Assembly (NCBI GenBank): GCA_002371705.1
Contig: DFGI01000005.1
Coordinates: forward strand, 1 to 18,809
DNA length: 18,809 nt
Direction: 5' to 3'
Origin: Bacteroidales bacterium UBA3754
GTDB lineage: Bacteria > Bacteroidota > Bacteroidia > Bacteroidales > UBA1715
Positions 1 to 5,941 of this stretch are shown here, piece by piece. The translations under genes were made by a program, and so were the position numbers. The first letter of the stretch is position 1, and each line of letters begins with the position of its first letter. The notes under the pieces were generated by a model. The model was not told the DNA's origin, made no database searches, and was given only the letters and a program-made list of their open reading frames with translations.

Positions 1-662
1 CCTATGTCGGCCTCGTCAATGTCGGCTTCCACCTGCATTTTCGTCAAATCCTGTGCTATGGTGAACAACGTTGGCGTATTGAAACTTGCCGCCACTGTCT
101 GACCTTCTTCAATGCTTTTGGAAAGAACCACGCCGTCAACTGGCGAATAAATGTCGGCATAGCCGAGGTTTGTCTTTGCTTTGTCGAGACTTGCCTTTGA
201 CTGCGTGAGTGAACTTTTTGCATTATTATATTTGTATGAAATTTCGTCGAAATCGGCTTCGCTGATGAGTTTGTCGGCATACAGCGATTTTTGTCGTTCG
301 TAGTTTTTCTTTATGTAATTCAACTCGTTAAGAGCTTTTTCGTACGAAATCTGTGCTTCCGAAACTGACACTTTCAAATTCGTCTTGTCGAGTTCCGCAA
401 TCAATTGACCGGCTTTCACTTGGCTATTGTAATCGACATACACTTTTTTCACTTCGCCCGAAACCTGCGTACCCACTTCCACCTGCTGAATTGGCTCGAT
501 TGTACCCGTTGCCGTGACCACGTTGGCGATTGAACCCATTGTTGCCGGTTGTGCGGAAACCACGACTACGCTGTTTTTGTTTTCCGAGAAGAATATGAAA
601 TAAACCGCCACGCCCACCGCTGCGAGCAGAAGAAGTATCAGTATGAGTTTTAATTTTTTCAT
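1..662 (-). CDS. Efflux periplasmic adaptor (MacA/RND membrane-fusion type), partial
   Basis: The N-terminal 220 residues of a membrane-fusion protein that would link an inner-membrane ABC (MacB-like) or RND pump to an outer-membrane channel. The reading frame is open to the left edge, so the C-terminus is missing. Residues 1-25 form one hydrophobic anchor or uncleaved signal (MKKLKLILILLLLAAVGVAV). Residues 45-95 give the first half of a biotinyl-lipoyl domain, including TGTIEP and VGTQVSGEV. Residues 98-165 form the alpha-helical hairpin. Residues 166-190 return to the lipoyl half (YADIYSPVDGVVLS), and NTPTLFTIAQDLTKMQVEADIDEADI starts the beta-barrel; this last block is typical of the MacA/HlyD_D23 group. 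The start is the only ATG before the hydrophobic segment, about 20-30 nt after a good -7 box. A MacB-like permease would be expected further left; it is not in the window. Confidence 0.9.
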   Translation of the reverse strand, partial: MKKLKLILILLLLAAVGVAVYFIFFSENKNSVVVVSAQPATMGSIANVVTATGTIEPIQQVEVGTQVSGEVKKVYVDYNSQVKAGQLIAELDKTNLKVSVSEAQISYEKALNELNYIKKNYERQKSLYADKLISEADFDEISYKYNNAKSSLTQSKASLDKAKTNLGYADIYSPVDGVVLSKSIEEGQTVAASFNTPTLFTIAQDLTKMQVEADIDEADI

Positions 663-688
663 ATTAAAAGATACGAATAGTGATGTTG

Positions 689-696
689 CAAAGATA
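689..696 (-). promoter_or_regulatory. Bacteroidetes -7 box for the efflux adaptor gene
   Basis: Read on the minus strand this is TATCTTTG, a perfect match to TAnnTTTG, 26 nt upstream of the adaptor ATG. No clear TTTG is seen at -33. Confidence 0.5.
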
Positions 697-753
697 AATT
701 TTTCTGCTTATATCGAAGAATTTCTTGTGGATTTATAGACGAATTTGTGTTTG

Positions 754-1124
754 ATGTGGATTACAAAAAAACTCAGGATTCGGCATAGAACGTATTTTTC
801 TAATTTTCAAGGAAAATGGTTTGATTATACGGTGGTTGTGGCTTCGTATGACGGCACAAACTATCTACATCGTCGGGTAGTAAAACTGGCGATGCAGGTT
901 GGTTTTTAGACGGATTCAGCGGAAGCTACCTCAATAGAATTCGTTTGGGTGTAGGTGCTCAATTTAAGTTTGATGCACACAACGGTTTGAATATCTGTTT
1001 GTTACTTGACCGAGTGAGAGACAAAATTGTTGACGCAAATGCCGAAGGAACAAAATTGAAATCCTACACAAAAGAAACTGGATTTGTGGGACAAATTGGC
1101 ATAGGGTATGTTTATTCATTTTAG
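754..1124 (+). pseudogene. Decayed outer-membrane beta-barrel-like gene fragment
   Basis: Two overlapping frames together look like the remains of one protein. The frame from ATG 754 to TAG 907-909 encodes MWITKKLRIRHRTYFSNFQG and on to YTVVVASYDGTNYL. The frame from 852 to TAG 1122-1124 has no start codon and encodes GWFLDGFSGSYLNRIRLGVG, then short alternating strands, and ends in GIGYVYSF. A single frameshift between about 852 and 906 would join them. The alternating hydrophobic/polar pattern and the aromatic C-terminal Phe are typical of outer-membrane beta-barrel proteins, and a DUF2490-like protein is one possibility, but I cannot assign a family firmly. No signal peptide or good start is present, so this is probably the 3' end of a larger lost gene. 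Confidence 0.45.
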
Positions 1125-1245
1125 AAGGTGTTTTGACTTCTGTTAAAAGAAATCTACGAAAAAAATAAAATTTTTTTCTCTGAAAATCAGATGGTTGAGC
1201 TGTGTATATGATTGTATATCAGTTATATGTGTAAAATTTTTTGCG

Positions 1246-1253
1246 TATATTTG
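1246..1253 (+). promoter_or_regulatory. Bacteroidetes -7 box for the coiled-coil protein gene
   Basis: TATATTTG, a perfect TAnnTTTG match, about 48 nt upstream of the ATG at 1302. It lies inside the longer open frame that begins at 1212, which argues that 1302 is the true start. Confidence 0.55.
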
Positions 1254-1301
1254 TCGTATGGATGTGGCAACGAAGCCAATCTTAACAAAATAAAATATAC
1301 A

Positions 1302-1610
1302 ATGAATAAGATTTATTTAGACCAAATTGAAAAAGCAAAATCTTTGGTCGCAGGAGTTCAAAAACAAAAAGATGCTTTACAGCAAAAAGGCATTACCGTA
1401 GAAGTTTCGAAACTCACATCTTTGCAACAAGCATTGATTGAAAGTTCAAAGAAACAGGAAGATGCGGAGCAACAATTGAAAAAACTCCGCGATGAGGCAC
1501 ATTCCTGCCTAGAAACTCTGAAAAATGCGTGCAACGAACTGAAAGTGCCAATTAAAAACAATTTTCCAATCGAACAATGGTGCAATTTTGGAATCCCCGA
1601 TAAACGATAA
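1302..1610 (+). CDS. Small coiled-coil protein of unknown function (102 aa)
   Basis: Function unknown. The protein is strongly charged and almost entirely helical by inspection. Residues 1-85 have heptad-like spacing and many Lys/Glu/Gln (KAKSLVAGVQKQKDALQQKG, KKQEDAEQQLKKLRDEA), suggesting a coiled coil. A distinct C-terminal tail, VPIKNNFPIEQWCNFGIPDKR without its first residues, looks like a conserved patch around Trp and the FGIPDKR end. I recall similar small Bacteroidetes proteins ending in W..FGI.DKR, but cannot name a family. There is no signal peptide. The gene stands alone with its own -7 box and a strong terminator, so it is likely transcribed as a single-gene unit. The frame could be extended to 1212, but the promoter box lies inside that extension. 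Confidence 0.75.
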   Translation: MNKIYLDQIEKAKSLVAGVQKQKDALQQKGITVEVSKLTSLQQALIESSKKQEDAEQQLKKLRDEAHSCLETLKNACNELKVPIKNNFPIEQWCNFGIPDKR

Positions 1611-1627
1611 TTGCTTGAAAATCTTTG

Positions 1628-1665
1628 AAAAACTGCTTGCTCAAACGAACAAGCAGTTTTTTATT
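1628..1665 (+). terminator. Rho-independent terminator after the coiled-coil gene
   Basis: Perfect 12-bp stem AAAAACTGCTTG / CAAGCAGTTTTT (1628-1639 and 1650-1661) with a 10-nt loop, followed by TTATTTT. It lies 17 nt after the stop codon. Confidence 0.85.
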
Positions 1666-1710
1666 TTAAACTATCAGTACCAAACAAAGGTTTTGAGTAA
1701 ATCTTCAGAT

Positions 1711-1743
1711 TAAACCGCCACGCCACCGCCGCGAACAGAAAAA
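1711..1743 (-). repeat. Short decayed duplicate of the adaptor gene's 5' region
   Basis: The segment TAAACCGCCACGCC.ACCGC.GCGA.CAGAA is nearly the same as 601-633, which encodes the hydrophobic segment LLLLAAVGVAVYF of the efflux adaptor. Relative to 601-633 it has one lost C (a frameshift) and a few substitutions. No coding frame continues on either side. It may be the trace of a lost paralogue; chance similarity is less likely over about 30 bases but not excluded. Confidence 0.35.
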
Positions 1744-1847
1744 TTATAGAACCAGAGGGGAAAAATATACGTTTTGTGAAATAGGTAGGCAAGATTGTAT
1801 GTTATTCAAAATTTTTTTACGAAATTTGCTGGCGTATTGATAAACGC

Positions 1848-3095
1848 ATGAAAGTAAGATATGTATTAGCACTGAGTTTGATTTTGTTGATAGGTTATTT
1901 TGGCTTCACTATTCAGACTCAAAAAGGTGCATATGTGAGTGACTATCAATATGTTAATATTCCTACCGAAGAAGTTGACCATAGTGCCGAGGTCGCAAAT
2001 TTCGTAAAAACTTATTCTGATTTTTTTGAAAGCAAATTCGATTCATTGAACTCGGTTGGCGGCGCTATGACTATTGTGTATAAAGGTCAGGTGGTATTTT
2101 GCAAACCGTATGGTGTGAAAAAAATAGGAACGGCTGACTCGGTTGATATTCATACCCGTTTTCGTCTGGCTTCTGTTTCTAAAGGTTTTGCGGGAGTTTT
2201 GGCAGCAAAAATGGACGAGCGTGAGGCTATAAACCTCGATACGCCTGTAATTACGTATTTACCTTCGTTGCATTTGTCGAAAATTGAAAATCAGGAACAC
2301 ATAACGCTGCGTAATGTGCTGAGTCACACCACAGGTTTGTTGGGCTATTCGTTCGACCCGTATGTGGAAAGTGGTTTGTCGTATAATCAGCTATATCAGA
2401 AATTATATCTTGCCAAAATTGATGCTGCGCCAGGAAAACGATATGCGTATCAGAATGTTATATTCAGCTTACTCGACACGGTGTTGCAGTTGCGGACAAA
2501 AATGTCGTATGGCGATTTGTTGTCGGAAAATGTGTTTCAACCACTTGGAATGAAAGATGCCTCGGTTGGATTCGATGGCTTTCTGGCTGCAAAAAATTAT
2601 GCATATCCGCATAAAATGATTTCTGCAAAAACGCTCACATATAAGCTCTGTGACTTGAACGACAGGTATTACACCACAGCCCCCGCTGCTGGAGTCAATG
2701 CCAGTATTTCAGATTTGGGCAAGTGGCTGAAGGCAATTATGGGCTATTGCCCACAGGTGGTTTCACCTCATGTTTTGGAAGAAATCGGCACTCCGTATAT
2801 CAATGTCACGCAGTCAACCACAAAATATTGGGGATGTAACTTGGAATCAAAGGATTACGGACTTGGCTGGCGAGTGTTCCGTTATAATGGCGATGTGTTG
2901 TTATATCATGGTGGATTTGTTCAGGGCTATCGCGCTGAAATTGTTGTGTGGCCGAAAAAACAAATTGGAATGGCTATGTTGATGAACTCACCAAATGTGC
3001 TTGCACAAAAGGCAGTTCCGTTTTTTGTGAATTTGTATTCGTACTATTCCAACGATGATAGGGCGGATGGTATGACATTTTCAGAATTATATTAA
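1848..3095 (+). CDS. Exported serine hydrolase, beta-lactamase/PBP fold (class C-like)
   Basis: A 415-aa member of the Beta-lactamase (PF00144) superfamily, which includes AmpC-like enzymes, DD-peptidases and esterases. All three active-site motifs are present: SxxK at 109-112 (SVSK, in RLASVSKGF), YxN at 201-203 (YQN) and HGG at 354-356 (LLYHGGFVQGY), equivalent to the KTG motif. The surrounding LRNVLSHTTGL (154-164) is typical of the family. Residues 4-22 are a hydrophobic signal or anchor, so the enzyme probably acts in the periplasm. Length is normal for the family. The true substrate cannot be read from sequence; a role in cell-wall or D-amino-acid peptide/ester hydrolysis is as likely as beta-lactam resistance. 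It stands apart from its neighbours; an imperfect promoter (TTG 1795-1797, then GAAATTTG 1821-1828) precedes the ATG. Confidence 0.88.
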   Translation: MKVRYVLALSLILLIGYFGFTIQTQKGAYVSDYQYVNIPTEEVDHSAEVANFVKTYSDFFESKFDSLNSVGGAMTIVYKGQVVFCKPYGVKKIGTADSVDIHTRFRLASVSKGFAGVLAAKMDEREAINLDTPVITYLPSLHLSKIENQEHITLRNVLSHTTGLLGYSFDPYVESGLSYNQLYQKLYLAKIDAAPGKRYAYQNVIFSLLDTVLQLRTKMSYGDLLSENVFQPLGMKDASVGFDGFLAAKNYAYPHKMISAKTLTYKLCDLNDRYYTTAPAAGVNASISDLGKWLKAIMGYCPQVVSPHVLEEIGTPYINVTQSTTKYWGCNLESKDYGLGWRVFRYNGDVLLYHGGFVQGYRAEIVVWPKKQIGMAMLMNSPNVLAQKAVPFFVNLYSYYSNDDRADGMTFSELY

Positions 3096-3114
3096 AAATC
3101 CCTATGTAAATATT

Positions 3115-3412
3115 CTGTTCCATTTCTTTCGGCGGCGACGGCGAACCATCATTTTCCCGTGATGTGTAATGCCTCAGTATCACAACAAACGAAAATCTTT
3201 GTTAGCACGACGTTCCGACTGAGCCGAGAGGCGTTTAGAAAATCAACGGAGTGAAACGTAAAAGGCGTTGGTGCCTTAACGATAATCTATACAATACGAT
3301 AGTGTGGCACTTCAACGCCTTTAGTGGAACGCAGTTGATTTTTAGCCGAGCGGGTCCGTCGGCGGCCTTTCTTTGGGTTCCGTTTCTTTCGCCGCCGAAA
3401 GAAATGGAACAG
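3115..3412. repeat. MITE-like/REP-like element with perfect 23-bp terminal inverted repeats
   Basis: Positions 3115-3137 (starting CTGTTCCATTTC) and 3390-3412 (ending GAAATGGAACAG) are exact reverse complements over 23 bp and bound a 298-bp non-coding segment. Further inverted repeats are nested inside: AAAATCAAC and AAAGGCGTTG near 3240-3270 pair with their complements near 3313-3342, GTGCC/GGCAC surround the centre, and 3378-3410 forms its own near-perfect hairpin. The whole could fold into a long imperfect stem. No transposase and no clear target-site duplication are visible. A 71-bp part recurs at 17517-17587 with one mismatch, in opposite orientation. The element fills the gap between the serine hydrolase and surE and ends just before surE's -33 box. 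Confidence 0.75.
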
Positions 3413-3415
3413 TAA

Positions 3416-3449
3416 TTTGCTTATGCAACACATTTTAATTGTATATTAG
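3416..3449 (+). promoter_or_regulatory. Promoter of surE
   Basis: TTTG at 3416-3419, 22 nt spacer, then TATATTAG at 3442-3449 (one mismatch to TAnnTTTG). It supports the ATG at 3466 rather than the one at 3439. Confidence 0.5.
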
Positions 3450-3465
3450 CACAAATTTTAATGTG

Positions 3466-4239
3466 ATGAATACAAAACGACCTGTTATACTTGTTTCAAA
3501 CGATGATGGAATTAGTGCGCAGGGAATACAATTTCTTGCACAATTAATGTGCGAATTTGGCGAAGTGTATGTTGTTGGACCACAGGAACATCAGTCTGGA
3601 ATGGCGCATGCTCTTACGTTTAAGGTGCCGCTTCGGGCAAAGTGTGTTTCCGAATCAAAGGATTTGCATATCTACTCGTTGAACGGTACGCCCGTGGATT
3701 GTGTGAAATTCGGTTTGGACCAGTTGATACCAAACCATACCGCCGATTTAGTTGTGTCGGGAATCAATCATGGTTCAAATAGCGCAAATAGTGTAATATA
3801 TTCTGGTACAGCAGCTTGTGCACGTGAAGGAGCGATAAATCGAATTCCGTCGATCGCATTTTCAAGTTTGGATTTTTCTTCGGAAATCAATTTTGAGCCA
3901 TACGTTCCGTATATTCGAAAAATAGTGCAAACTGTTTTGAATCAGGGACTTGAGGAAAATGTCTTTTTGAATGTGAACTTTCCAAAACCCGAAAAACAAA
4001 TTCGTGGAATGCGTGTTTGCCATCTTACCAAAGGGTTGTGGATAGAACGATTCGAAGCGGAGCAAGACCCACGGCATAACACATGCTATTGGCTTACAGG
4101 CGATTATCATAACGAAGAGCCCGACAACGAAGATAGCGATGAATGGTGTCTGGCGCACGATTATGTGGCGGTTGTGCCTATCAAAATTGAGCATACCGAT
4201 GAACATACAAAACAATCTTTGTCGATTTTAAATAGTTAG
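3466..4239 (+). CDS. surE: 5'/3'-nucleotidase SurE
   Basis: A 257-aa cytoplasmic metal-dependent phosphatase that removes phosphate from nucleoside 5'- and 3'-monophosphates. The family's metal site is intact: Asp13 and Asp14 in VSNDDG, Ser44 in GPQEHQSGMAHALT, and Asn101 in VSGINHGSNSANSV. The following YSGTAACAREG matches the usual YSGTVGAA.EG loop. Length is normal. An ATG at 3439 is in frame, but the promoter overlaps it, and homologues begin close to RPVILVSNDDG, so 3466 is chosen. The next gene begins two bases after the stop, so the pair is probably cotranscribed. In Bacteroidetes this order usually continues directly into lpxB; here the link is interrupted. Confidence 0.95.
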   Translation: MNTKRPVILVSNDDGISAQGIQFLAQLMCEFGEVYVVGPQEHQSGMAHALTFKVPLRAKCVSESKDLHIYSLNGTPVDCVKFGLDQLIPNHTADLVVSGINHGSNSANSVIYSGTAACAREGAINRIPSIAFSSLDFSSEINFEPYVPYIRKIVQTVLNQGLEENVFLNVNFPKPEKQIRGMRVCHLTKGLWIERFEAEQDPRHNTCYWLTGDYHNEEPDNEDSDEWCLAHDYVAVVPIKIEHTDEHTKQSLSILNS

Positions 4240-4241
4240 TT

Positions 4242-4538
4242 ATGAGTACAATACAGGAAAAAGTAGATAATTTTTGGCTCGGGCTTTTGCTGGGTGCCAT
4301 CATTCCGCCGATAGCCTTGTTTGGCGTGTATAAATGGGTGAACCGTACCAACTCGTTTATGGAATTTATCGACAAGTTAAGCGTGTGGGGCGTGCAGACG
4401 AGCGTTTTTTTGTGGTGCATTTTGCCAATCGCGTTTGTGTTCGCGCTGTTCTATTTCCTGCACTACGACAATGCTGCGAAGGGCGTGGTGTTCCCAACTA
4501 TGATTTACACAATTGTATTACTGATAATTGATTTATAA
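4242..4538 (+). CDS. Small three-helix membrane protein between surE and lpxB
   Basis: A 98-aa hypothetical protein with three likely transmembrane helices at about 11-31, 51-73 and 80-97, and short polar links. There is no recognisable catalytic motif. Its start lies two bases after the surE stop, so translation is probably coupled. From memory, a small hydrophobic protein at this position between surE and lpxB recurs in Bacteroidetes, which suggests an envelope-related role, but its function is unknown. The C-terminus ends in the last helix (IVLLIIDL) without a cytoplasmic tail. Confidence 0.85.
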   Translation: MSTIQEKVDNFWLGLLLGAIIPPIALFGVYKWVNRTNSFMEFIDKLSVWGVQTSVFLWCILPIAFVFALFYFLHYDNAAKGVVFPTMIYTIVLLIIDL

Positions 4539-4572
4539 CCAATAATTTTGGATATTATTCCCCGCCAGCCCC

Positions 4573-4610
4573 GTCATGTCGAACGGAGCGAAGCGGAGAG
4601 AGACATCTCT
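4573..4610. repeat. REP-like short palindromic sequence
   Basis: GTCATGTCGAACGGAGCGAAG and on to AGACATCTCT. Outer arms ATGTC (4576-4580) and GACAT (4602-4606) can pair; the centre is a GC-rich degenerate palindrome. I recall this type of sequence as dispersed in Bacteroidetes genomes. It lies directly after the stop of the orphan sorting-signal tail at 4611. Confidence 0.45.
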
Positions 4611-4691
4611 TTACCGAACAACAACCTTTACACTATTTCCTTCTACCACCACAAAATACACCCTTGCCTTAAGGTTTGCATTTGCAATTTC
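4611..4691 (-). pseudogene. Orphan C-terminal tail of a type IX secretion (CTD) protein, copy 1
   Basis: On the minus strand this reads QEIANANLKARVYFVVVEGN and then SVKVVVR before a TAA stop (4611-4613). The pattern NANLK.GVYFVVV.G....VVR matches the end of the type A C-terminal sorting domain of the type IX secretion system. A stop codon lies just upstream (CTA at 4692-4694 on the plus strand), and no signal peptide or body of a secreted protein is present, so only the tail survives. The Gly usual before V-Y is Arg here. A similar tail lies at 5737. Confidence 0.6.
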
Positions 4692-4721
4692 TTGCTAATT
4701 TCAGTAAAATGCGTAATTTTG
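4692..4721 (+). promoter_or_regulatory. Promoter of the rhuM-like pseudogene
   Basis: TAATTTTG at 4714-4721 fits TAnnTTTG perfectly; a CTTG ending at 4694, 19 nt upstream, resembles the TTTG -33 box. The start codon is 21 nt downstream. Confidence 0.5.
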
Positions 4722-4742
4722 ACAATAAAACAAAATCATATT

Positions 4743-5649
4743 ATGAATAGCAACATCATATTATACACAACCGAAACAGGAAGCGTGAGCGTGCAAGTTC
4801 AGTACGAAGATGGAACTTTTTGGCTGACGCAAAAAAGAATGGCTGAATTGTTTGGCGTGGAAGTCAATACCATTAACTATCATCTGAAAGAAATCTTTCA
4901 AAGTGCTGAGTTACAAGAAGTTTCAGTTATTCGAAAAATTTGAATAACTGCCGATGATGGGAAAAATTATTTGACAAATTTCTATCACCTTGATGCCATA
5001 ATAGCCGTTGGTTACCGTGTGAACAGCAAACAGGCGACGCAGTTTCGCATATGGGCGACCAAAACATTGAATGATTTTATTGTAAAGGGCTACGTTCTTG
5101 ATAAAGAACGCTTGATAAACGGACCAACATTCGGACACGATTATTTCAAGGAACTTTTGGTTGAAATCCGTGAAATTCGTGCGAGCGAACGCCGTTTCTA
5201 TCAGAAAATCACTGATTTATATGCCCTTGCAATTGACTATGACAAAGAGGCTCCAATGACACGTGATTTTTTTGCAACAGTTCAAAATAAGTTACATTGG
5301 GCTATCACAGGACAAACTGCCGCTGAAATCATCTACAATTCCGCTGATGCTACCAAACCGCATATGGGGCTGACAACATGGAAACATTCCCCCGATGGAA
5401 AAATCCTAAAATCGGACGTGACAATCGCCAAAAATTATTTGAATGAAAAGAATATCAACGCATTAAACCGATTAGTATCAGCATATCTTGAATTTGGCCC
5501 AAAGACCGATTTTGGAAAATGCAGGTAGCATTACAGCATTGGAAGCCAAAATAAAAGCAGAAAACGAATTTGAGGTTTTCCGCAACATACAAGACAAACA
5601 TTACGTTTCCGATTTTGATAAAGAAATTAAACGTTTGAAAGGAGAATAA
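4743..5649 (+). pseudogene. rhuM: RhuM-family protein gene, broken by a nonsense codon and a frameshift
   Basis: Reconstructed, this would be a 301-aa virulence RhuM family (PF13310) protein. The N-terminus has the DNA-binding-like part (TFWLTQKRMAELFGVEVNTINYHLKEIF). The middle has the family core (FYHLDAIIAVGYRVNS, RIWATKTLNDFIVKGYVLD, MGLTTWKHSPDGKILKSDV, AKNYL). The C-terminus has SITALEAKIKAENEFEVFR and ends KEIKRLKGE. Codon 67 is TGA (4941-4943) where homologues have Arg (IRKI-R-ITADDG), and the frame continues unchanged after it. A second lesion is an extra G at 5496/5497: removing it restores YLEFAQRPILENAGSITALE. RhuM proteins often lie near restriction or other defence genes; their biochemical role is unknown. 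The gene sits between surE's partner and lpxB, and is probably an old insertion. Confidence 0.88.
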
Positions 5650-5674
5650 AAAAGGCTGCCTCGCAGCAGCCTTT
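5648..5674 (-). terminator. Hairpin terminator, strongest on the minus strand
   Basis: AAAGGCTGC (5651-5659) pairs with GCAGCCTTT (5666-5674). On the minus strand it is followed by TTTTTT, so it best terminates the lost minus-strand sorting-domain gene whose tail ends at 5737. It could also stop plus-strand rhuM transcripts weakly. Confidence 0.7.
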
Positions 5675-5692
5675 GAATGATTTCCATTTAAT

Positions 5693-5733
5693 TGTAGGGA
5701 CTGTGTCCCGGACGCACGCAGTGCGTCCCTACA
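5693..5733. repeat. Nested palindromic REP-like repeat
   Basis: TGTAGGGAC (5693-5701) pairs with GTCCCTACA (5725-5733). Inside, GGACGCAC (5710-5717) pairs with GTGCGTCC (5721-5728) over a GCA loop, and GGGAC/GTCCC (5697-5709) gives an alternative fold. It lies between a sorting-domain tail and its terminator. It resembles short repeats I recall as common between genes in Bacteroidetes. Confidence 0.6.
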
Positions 5734-5736
5734 GGA

Positions 5737-5820
5737 TTACCGTACCGAAACGCCTACGGTTTTGCCATCCACAACCACAAAATACACGCCCGATTTGAGG
5801 TTTGCATTTGGGATTACGAG
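5737..5820 (-). pseudogene. Orphan C-terminal tail of a type IX secretion (CTD) protein, copy 2
   Basis: On the minus strand it reads VIPNANLKSGVYFVVVDGK then TVGVSVR and TAA (5737-5739). This matches the last strands of a type A type IX sorting domain, including the L-K-x-G-V-Y motif. The frame stays open up to about 5874, but the extra residues (SFLLYQYYLFAIL) do not look like the rest of such a domain, so the body of the protein is gone. It resembles the tail at 4611-4691 in both DNA (GGTTTGCATTTG, ACCACAAAATACAC) and protein. A palindromic repeat and a terminator in the right orientation follow. Confidence 0.65.
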
Positions 5821-5866
5821 GATTGCAAATAGATAATATTGATAAAGCAGAAAACTATTCTCGTAA

Positions 5867-5896
5867 ATTGTGTTTCAAAGGTTTTTGTTATATTTG
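5867..5896 (+). promoter_or_regulatory. Promoter of lpxB
   Basis: ATTG at 5867-5870, 18 nt spacer, then TATATTTG at 5889-5896, a perfect TAnnTTTG. It gives lpxB its own transcription now that about 1.4 kb separates it from surE. Confidence 0.6.
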
Positions 5897-5941
5897 CATT
5901 GTAGTGCAAAAGTGAAATAAGATACAATTACATTTAAAGCG

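Noticed and set aside
1848..3095. Serine hydrolase as an antibiotic-resistance beta-lactamase
   Set aside because: The motifs fit the wide PF00144 superfamily, most members of which are not resistance enzymes; sequence alone does not support the resistance claim.
4548..4742. Upstream extension of the RhuM frame from 4548
   Set aside because: The extension crosses a REP-like repeat, an antisense sorting tail and the gene's own promoter; the family N-terminus begins at 4743.
4941..4943. In-frame TGA in the RhuM gene as selenocysteine or recoded codon
   Set aside because: Homologues have Arg there, a second lesion (frameshift at 5496) is present, and no SECIS-like structure is evident; plain pseudogenisation is simpler.
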